This document shows, one piece after another, positions 57,179-64,000 of a stretch of 64,000 bases of DNA; within the stretch, counting starts at the first letter, position 1; every line of letters starts with the position of its first letter. Source of the DNA: Lunularia cruciata (lineage: Eukaryota > Streptophyta > Marchantiopsida > Lunulariales > Lunulariaceae); the NCBI GenBank assembly GCA_948567375.1, contig OX419755.1:83718218-83782217 (forward strand). Direction: 5' to 3'. Both the position numbers and the translations under genes were made by a program. Below the pieces are notes generated by a model that ran no database searches, was not told the origin of the DNA, and saw only the letters and a list, made by a program, of their open reading frames with translations.

Positions 57179-57586
57179 CATAATAATATGAAGCTAGCCA
57201 AAGCTAATATGGAGCAACATATAGTTGAAACAAGATAGAATTATCATATATCTAGGAAATTTTAAGAATTTTCTAGAAGCATCCACAAATCTTCTTGAGA
57301 AGATGCTAGGGATTGAATAACTTGTATGCCAAGTTGATAGCTAGCTTAGCTTGTACACCAAGTAAATGGCTAGCTTAGTGTGTATGCCTAAATGGTTAAC
57401 TTAGCTTGCACTCCAAGTAAGATGGCTTTTAGAAGGAAGCGTCTTGGGGGCCTTGTACCCAAGTTACCTATAAATATCAAAGCCCAATCTTGGACTAGGC
57501 ATATGGATTTTCCTTCATGTGAGCATCCCAATATGACTTTCCATTCCTATCTTCCATTCTCTTATTTATCTCCTTGGACTTTTACA
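57179..57586 (+). repeat. 3' LTR of element O
   Basis: 408 bp. It pairs with 29158-29548 through shared words such as CTTGTATGCCAAGTTGA, GCTAGCTTAGCTTGTACACC and AATATGACTTTCCATTC. The first two bases have become CA. Confidence 0.88.
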
Positions 57587-58930
57587 ATTAGAGACTACAA
57601 GTGGAATTGAATGCACTTAGGTTAGAGCAAAAGCAAAGACATCTTGGATATGAAGACTAACTCCAAACCAAGAACAAAGAACTAGTAAGTACTTGGAGTG
57701 AGTTAGAGAACTCCCAAGGTCATGATCATGACCTTGCACTTCTATATGACCAAGTATTGCAAGGAGGTGGCCATCCAACTAGAGCATCAAGACAAGAAGG
57801 AGATGTAAAAGGGAGCAAATAGAATCCAAATGCAAGAGGTATTGTTGGAAAATTAGAGGACAAAGAATCAAAAATTGGAAGGAAAATCAAAGGTATAAAG
57901 GAGAGGCTACACTAAAACTCAAAGAACCTCCTATTCCAAATCAAGAAGTGGATGTCCAAGAAGAAGAACTTCCATCTTAAGTTCAATATGAAAATAGAAG
58001 ACCTTTGGCGTTAAAAAGAACAAGTATCTGAAGTTGTAGGTGGAGTAGGACTTGATGTGGAGGGTGAGGCTAAAGATCCTATATCAAAATTGTGGACCAA
58101 AGTCAAAGAAGGATTCAATCAACCCAAGTGCCAATGAAGGGAAGAGCATACTTTGTGATTCATTCAATAGGAGCAACACTGCAACTCATGGAACTCCTAC
58201 TTCCCAAGTATCATGAGGAATACTCAGAGATCATGGAATACACTAGCTTGTTGTGTAGCATGTACAAGGAAATATATACCCAAAAAGCCAAGGAAGATTG
58301 CACCCAGGAAGACTTGGCCAGGATCAAAAACCTTTACAGAGAAGAAGCAACAAAGGTGAATGGATTGGTGTATGAGAATCACAAAATCAAGAGGAAAAAT
58401 GCATCCCTTGTAGCAGACCAAATTCAATGTGTAGAAGATAACTAAAGACCACAAGCGGAATTAATTGCACTCATGTTGGTGCAAAATCACAAACAACTTG
58501 GGTATGAAGAACAACTCCAAACCAAGAATAAGGAATTGGTATATACTTGGAATGAGTTGGAGAACTCCAAGGTCAAAATTGTGACCTTGGACTTGCAGAT
58601 GGCCAAGTACTACAAGGAGGTGGCCATCCATCTAGAACACAAAGATAGGGAGTTATAGATGCAGATGGAAAAGGAAGCGGAGAGAATCCAAATGCAAGAG
58701 TTATTATTGGAAAAATAGAGAACAAACCAATAGTTGGGAGAAGAGTAGTGAAAATTACTTCAATAGTTAGAGGAATAAAACTACTTCATGGGAATGCTAG
58801 AAGAAGAGTGGCAACTAAGTGCACTTAAGACAAAGATACATGAGCTCTAGTTACAAGTCTAGAAATTGGAGTGAAAGGCTTATGAAGAGGAGAAAAATAG
58901 ACCACCTATTGATTAAACTTAGGAAGCATT
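57587..58930 (+). pseudogene. Coiled-coil ORF: rest of unit A and tandem unit B
   Basis: 57587-57899 completes the unit interrupted at 29157. A second unit follows from 57900 to about 58735. Unit B has two good frames: 58092-58445 (117 codons, including EYSEIMEYTSLLCSMYKEIY and EENHKIKRKN-like repeats) and 58473-58658 (61 codons, including LQTKNKELVYTWNELENSK). Glu, Lys, Gln and Leu dominate with heptad-like spacing, so an extended coiled coil is likely. The family is unknown. Two units in tandem and stops at similar places suggest a duplicated, decayed gene or an element-borne ORF. Confidence 0.5.
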
Positions 58931-60050
58931 TGGATAGGAAATTTACCTAAGTTTGTGTGACCTATTTGTTAGAGATAGTTAGATATAGAGAACACACCAA
59001 ACTTCTTCTTAGGAATGTTAAGGGCAAAGGTAGTTCTTTGCAATAGAGTATCAACCTAAAGATGCTTCACCTCAATAGAGGAGGAACAACTTTATTAGAG
59101 AAACCAAAAAATTTCTTAGTTGTAAGCATTATAGTTGTAAATACTTCAAGAGGAGTGCCTTCAAATTTATAAAGAACTTAGTAGTTGTAGACATTTGGAG
59201 TTATAAGCCCAAATGAGTGTAAAGTGCAAGTTGTATTCAGGGAAGATCTGACACCTTCCCTTTCATGTGTAAGGAGCCTAATTGGCTTGCATGTGATTAG
59301 GATAAGATAAGAGCAGGATCTTAAGTGTGTGATGTAGGTAGTGATAGAGGATTTTTAGGTAATCTACTTGGGTTTTTAATCTTTTGGGGAAAAGAAAAAT
59401 TTATTTAGAGCTTGGCCCAAAGTCATTAATGTTTATTTCCATACTTTTAAATTCAGTAAAGAGAACCTTAATTTCTTAATTTCTTAATGTTGATGAATGT
59501 TTGAGTTGAGTAGTGATAAGGAATTTCACAATAGGATCATAAGTGTTGAAGTACATAAAAATGGATTTTCACTTGATCAAGATGTGTGATACTTGAGTGA
59601 CTTGAAGAAGCAAACCTTTCGCACTAAAGAATCAATGTAGATTTGGAGCATTAGGAGTACCATGAAATTGAAAGGCAAAAACATTTGGCCAACATGAAGA
59701 AAAATTCATAATTGTGCCTTCATAGGGAAGGGTAGTACATAGCTATGTAGTCAAAGTCTTTGGAGTGAAGAAGCATTCAAATTGAAGTGATTTATCACCT
59801 TCAAGAGTAACTTATAGTGAATGTGATTGTTAATTTTTCCCTTTTTTGTAGTGCACTATAGGTAGTGATAATACACTCTTTTGAGAGTAGTTCATGCCCA
59901 AGAGGTTAAATAGGAAATAACAAACAAACTATGACTATTGACATTTCCTTTCACTCTTGGTCATTCACCTATTCTTATTGACTTTACTAGTATTTGGGTG
60001 ACTTTGAGTCACCACAATATAAGCTTAGAAAGGTGTTTGTGCACATCTAC
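58931..60050. other. AT-rich spacer
   Basis: No coding signature, no LTR ends. It may be the 3' flank of the coiled-coil ORF. A loose repetition of AGTTGTAA/AGTTATAA words occurs at 59120-59200. Confidence 0.45.
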
Positions 60051-61912
60051 CATATGAGATTTGCTATCAAGTAAATTGCACAATTAATTGGTTCTACCCA
60101 TTAACACTTGGGCATTGCCTTCTTGTTGAGCATGGCTCTTGCAACCTCTACAATATGTCCATTCTTCTACTTAACAACTCCATATTTTGAGATGTGTAAT
60201 TGCAAGTGACTTCATACTTGATATCATGTAGAAAATCAAAATGATTTGAAATCAACTCTACTCCTCCATCAAAATGTAGACATTGGATAGGATAGCCATA
60301 TTTCTCCTCCACAAGTAGCTTGAATATTTAGAAAATTAAAAAGACATTTGATTTCACTTTCAAAATGTATATTATGTATATCTTCACTAAATAAGGCAAA
60401 CTATTTAGAGCCTATCAAACTCCTTTCATTGGTGTGTCAGTCCACACATTGGTGTGGATCAAGTCTAGTACCTTGGAGGCCCTTGTAGCATGCTGCTTAA
60501 AAGGCTTTCTAGCTTGCTTACCAAATTGACAAGCCTTATAGACCACTATAACCAAAGGATCAAAAAATATTATAAGCCTCATAATTAGATCTGAAGTAGG
60601 TGGCACCTTTAAGCTTTGTAGGTTCATGTGGCCACTCTTTTTTGCTACATCTCAGGATTTGAGAGAGCAATCCAGCCATGAATAACATAGTGTTCTGATT
60701 TGTAGTAGTAGGGATGTTGATGTCTTACTTGAACACCCTCCCTATTTTAGATCAAAATTTGCATCCTATGAGGATAGCACATTTCTTAGACTTGTTGACA
60801 AACACACCATCTTGGTTAAATATAAGCTAAAAACCCCTCTCAATCATTTTTCCAACAAAAGGTACGTTCTTTGTGATTGTATGCTCATGAAGTACTTTGC
60901 TTAAACCATTAAAATTCCCTAATGGAGATGAGAATGGGATGGTACTCATATGAGCAATATTATATCTAGTATCATCAACCATATTCACAAATGATACTTT
61001 AGAGAATGCCTCTTTGGAATTGAATATACTAACCTGATGTTTCACGTGGTTTGAGTGCACAAAGTTGATAAACCACCCTTCTTCACTCTTGGTCATCAAT
61101 GCAACAATACGAGTCATCATTATTAGATGATCCTCAAAGTAAGAATTCTTCTCCAAGTTTGCATTTCCAAGTATCATATTGCTTCTTAAAACAAGTCATC
61201 TTATAATGAGTTTTTGATTTACAATAATTGCAGAACTTGATCTATATGGACTTACCTTGTGTTACATAATGTTTCTATGACGTTTGACCTCTACCAATGT
61301 TAATTCCATGAAGTGAACTTCCATATCCTCTACATCTTGCTTGACCTCTCCCAGCAAACAACACCTGATCTTGAATGGCAAGACCATTGCCACCACCTCG
61401 TAGCCGCATCTCTTTAGAGACAAACATCAAGACTAGCTCATCAAATATAAAAGATAAGTATCTTTAATGGCTATAGATGTCTCAAAAGGTTTATACTCCT
61501 TCGGTATACCTTGAATAATATGAAGAACAGGATATAATCTTCAACTTTAACTCCAATCTTAACTCCAATGCTATTCATTTGTTCAAGCAACCCATTGATG
61601 ATAAATATAATTTGTGATGATCAAATTGTCTTTCTTGACCTACATTAATTGATACTTGAGTTGAAGCTTTGTTACAATTGTCTACATCTTAAAAGCATGT
61701 ACCAAAGCATCCCAAACCTCCTTGGCAGTATAAACTCCTTCTATGTAACCAAATAGTGATGGTGAAACATGCAAAGAAAGATAGTGCACAACTTGATTAA
61801 CACATTCTTGATTAACACATTTATCACAAGCGCGAACATGAAGTGAAGTGACATTGAAGTGGCTATGAATATTAGCTTGTTCTACTCTATTAACAAATAA
61901 CAGATTAAGCAC
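60050..61912 (-). pseudogene. Ty1/copia gag-protease-integrase remnant (Copia3)
   Basis: In minus-strand order: gag (61912-61682, LHVSPSLFGYIEGVYTAKEV and WDAL), the protease/pre-integrase linker (61177-60827; HVKHQVSIFNSKEAF, LHEHTITKNVPFVGKMIERG), the pre-integrase finger (60627-60415; MNLQSLKV, YKACQFGKQARKPFKQHATR, ASKVLDLIHTNVW) and the beginning of the integrase core (about 60350-60050; CLHFDGGVELIS). It is related to Copia1 in the finger region. RT, RNase H and both LTRs are missing. The protease Asp-Ser-Gly has become F-V-H. Confidence 0.88.
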
Positions 61913-63580
61913 GTCATCTTTGTATTCAATTCAATTTTCTAGACTTCATTCATCAGCCCAATCGTCAAAACTATCATTTTCTACATTGGATACACCTCTC
62001 AATGGATTTTGCAATTTTCTTGCAAAATTGCTTACAATCATTAATGTGTTGCATTCTCGAACAATTTTGTCTTCTAACGCAAGGGGCAAGCCGGGAAATC
62101 ATAATCTCTCGAGCCAAGAACTCCTTAACTCCAGATTTTTTTTAATTCTGAATTTCACCCGGTCAAGAAGAGAGGTAAGAAAGGCCAAAAATTCCATCTT
62201 CTAACCAGATGCGAGCCAAGAAATCTCAATTCCAAATTCTGAATTTCACGGAGAAGCTAGGAGAAAAGATGACAAAAGGCGAGAATGCTTGAGATTGCCA
62301 AGAATCCTCCTCCCTACTCTGAGTAAATTGTTTCAGAATTGAAATATAACTTGACTGTCCGCTAATGTGATAATAAACGTTTACGAAGTGCACACCTCCG
62401 GTAGGAAGGGCAACGGCAACCGCTGCCGAATCTCTTTCGATGCGCGCCTATGATGAAATCATAAAAAGAAGAGAAAACAATCCATCCAGGAGCTAGAGAT
62501 ACAACCTCGCGGTCGGTCCGCAACGTCCCGCCGCACCTGCTTCGGATAAACCGCATCATATATCCGTTACGTCAAAGATCCGATACGCTAAAACCAACAG
62601 CCTAGGGGTGTGCAAATTATGATCCCCATATTCTACCCTTGGACTATGGTTTGGGGTAGTATGTATTTAGCCAGACGGAGGCTAAATACATTCTTCTGGA
62701 ATTGGGGTAATATTAAAAACAATCTACATTAGTCAAATTTTTTACTTAAATCAAATGTTTTACACCGGAGATGACCATAAGCCGTCTCCGAGATTTTTTC
62801 TTTTTCTTTTTCTGCCCCGAATTAATAGGTGCTACGAAAGTTTTATAGACCAATCCAATCCCAATCCAGTCCCCCATCTTTTCTTAGGTTAGATGGGCCA
62901 AAACCACCTTGGAGATGGTATACCAAAAGGGCGTTGATCTTCAAAAATTGTAGCAATCAAGCATTCAGTTTAAGAAAAATATGTTAAAACAATGCAGCTA
63001 ACCATGTAGCATATACTTGAACTCATTTTAAGAGAGCCATATGAAAGCATACATTCCGTAAATTAAGATTCCATTGCCATAAAGAAAGCACGCTTTAATT
63101 CTCCGAGATAACATAGATAGATAGTAGGATAAAATCCTCCATAGATAACATAGATAGTAGGATAAAAGGAAAAATTAAGGATCTAAAGGAAACATCCCAT
63201 AAACCCTTTCCAACTTATGGTGTCGATTCCGTTAATATTTCGTTAAGGGATATGAGGTGGAAGCAGAGTGGAGTTAGGCTGACGGACTCTGCGGTACACT
63301 TGATGCAAAGGAAGAGGTGCCGGATTCAGACGTTTGAGTTTTGTGGGCTTGTGATTGATGAAGCCATCGACAGAACCGAATCAGTTTGGGCAAAGATTTC
63401 GGGAACAGAGTAGCCCTGTGAAGTTGGTGAAGACAGTCAGGTTAGAGCTGCCGGTGGACTAGAATCGTCCAAGGACTAGATTGAAGGGACGGATCCTAGT
63501 CCTGGTATGTGTGCATGGGAAAACGCGGAGATTTCGACCAAAAAGTGTAAGATTAGAATTGGGTTCTTGAAATTGTGAAT
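61913..63580. other. Spacer and promoter side of the IFT54 gene
   Basis: GC content rises after about 62350. No domain is recognisable in frames on either strand. A small duplication (AGATAACATAGATAG...GTAGGATAAAA) lies at 63106-63168. The 300 bp before 63650 is probably promoter and leader; I see no clear TATA box. Confidence 0.4.
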
Positions 63581-63649
63581 TGAGAACAGAAAAGATTTCG
63601 CAGTCAGACGATTGAGCGAAGAAACGGTGGCAGTTTTGCGGGGTTTGAG

Positions 63650-63775
63650 ATGGAATACTGGGAGCGCACGCAGAGGGTTCTACAAGGAGAACATCCACTA
63701 GTAAAGCGGCCCAAGCTCACTGAGGCTCTGTTAAAGAAGCCGCCATTCCGCTTTCTACACGATGTTATCTCGGAG
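63650..63775 (+). CDS. IFT54: IFT54 / TRAF3IP1 (MIP-T3) homologue, first exon only
   Basis: IFT54 is a subunit of the intraflagellar transport B complex and binds tubulin or microtubules; it is needed to build cilia and flagella. The exon encodes 42 residues. [10 protein letters not shown] is followed by [20 protein letters not shown] and VISE, which matches the N-terminal signature of the family: a TQ-x-L helix, then PLTEKLLxKPPFRxLHDI. The ATG is the first after an in-frame TGA at 63581-63583. The exon ends in phase 0 at GAG followed by GTGCAG; a stronger donor, GTATGT, at 63792 would add five residues and part of a sixth codon. The remaining exons lie outside the window. Such genes are kept in land plants with swimming sperm. 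I am confident of the family and less so of the exact splice site. Confidence 0.85.
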
Positions 63776-64000
63776 GTGCAGCTCTTCATTCGTATGTTGT
63801 AATATTTCATACCGGAAAGTGCTGTCGCCTCACCAGGCGCCAGCCCTTTCCTGTTTGAAATTTTTGTCGGCTTTGGTAACAGAATATATGATCCATAGAA
63901 CGACTTTTAAATAACTTTATGATCCCCGTAACCTTTGCCTTTCTTTGGGTATGTTTCTCTCTCCAACTCTTGTGATGGTAAAGCAATTACTTGCTGACGG
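63776..64000 (+). other. Start of IFT54 intron 1
   Basis: After the exon the frame closes (TAA at 63803), and the sequence is AT-richer, without any piece that continues the expected family sequence (VI-x2-TGF). It is therefore read as intron that runs past the end of the window. Confidence 0.6.

Larger units (their letters stand above)
29158..57586 (+). mobile_element. Outer chromodomain-type gypsy element O, with nested insertions
   Basis: The LTRs are at 29158-29548 and 57179-57586, a diverged pair that resemble each other more than the other LTRs here. The flanks ATTGG (29153-29157) and ATTAG (57587-57591) are a 5-bp duplication with one transition. The interior runs gag, protease, RT start (to 31661), RT-RNase H (42413-43464), RNase H-integrase (49135-49441) and integrase-chromodomain (55949-57178). 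The gaps are filled exactly by a copia element, G2 and M. Removing these with their duplicated targets leaves about 5.5 kb, the length of G1 and G2. It is the oldest and most decayed member of the family here. Confidence 0.93.

Noticed and set aside
29158..57586. Reading this block as one giant gene or as a gene cluster
   Set aside because: LTR pairs, target duplications and the order of retroviral domains explain all of it.
63459..63698. Minus-strand frame of 79 codons overlapping the IFT54 start
   Set aside because: Antisense to the leader and first exon; no domain, and the plus-strand gene is well supported.
1..64000. CRISPR arrays, bacterial operons, riboswitches, rRNA or tRNA genes
   Set aside because: None seen. 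The TGGTATCAGAGC sites are primer binding sites complementary to tRNA, not tRNA genes, and the repeats are LTRs or simple tandem duplications.

Overview
The window is nuclear DNA from a land plant. Gene-like, higher-GC sequence lies at about 2.5-10.3 kb and again from about 62.3 kb to the end. Between them is roughly 50 kb of AT-rich, decayed LTR retrotransposons. The most informative gene is the first exon of an IFT54/TRAF3IP1-type intraflagellar transport protein at 63650. IFT proteins are kept in plants that build flagellated sperm (bryophytes, lycophytes, ferns, cycads, Ginkgo). With retroelement bulk and heavy C-to-T decay this size, a large-genome fern, cycad or Ginkgo-like plant is the best guess. 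This is an inference, not an identification.

Layout. 1-2.8 kb is AT-rich spacer with one possible Gnk2/DUF26 relic. 2.8-4.38 kb is GC-richer leader. A small cysteine-rich, metallothionein-like gene with good splice signals starts at 4384. 8119-9296 is a fold-back (inverted-repeat) element. 10-15.3 kb holds short tandem repeats, a pyrimidine-rich tract and a solo LTR (13100-13841, perfect 5-bp target-site duplication). 15.3-17.5 kb is a minus-strand copia remnant. 17.55-23.6 kb is a patchwork of three Ty3/gypsy lineages, one of them with an integrase that runs into a PHD-like Cys motif. 23.6-29.15 kb is unidentified, partly coding-looking sequence ending in a coiled-coil ORF.

29158-57586 is one 28.4-kb nest. 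An outer chromodomain-type gypsy element (O) carries three insertions: a copia element (31662-42407), a gypsy element G2 (43465-49129) and an inverted gypsy element M (49442-55948). The copia element in turn holds the best-preserved gypsy copy, G1 (33011-38616), and M holds a second solo LTR (50956-51695). Every boundary is supported by LTR ends and a 5-bp duplication (exact for G1, G2 and both solo LTRs; 4 of 5 for O, copia and M). Subtracting insertions leaves O about 5.5 kb, M about 5.8 kb and copia about 5.1 kb, as expected for intact elements. After the nest the coiled-coil ORF resumes (57587-58.9 kb), followed by a minus-strand copia remnant (60.05-61.9 kb) and the IFT54 promoter side.

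Two features of the gypsy family stand out. First, gag and pol are joined by what looks like a textbook -1 frameshift signal: a GGGAAAC/T heptamer in register, 7-nt spacer and a perfect 9-bp stem that shows a compensatory base-pair change between G1 and G2. Second, the LTR U3 is built of three 59-bp modules packed with alternating nGAAn units, i.e. heat-shock-element arrays just upstream of the TATA box, suggesting stress-driven transcription. All retroelement genes carry stops or frameshifts; none is predicted to be functional as it stands.
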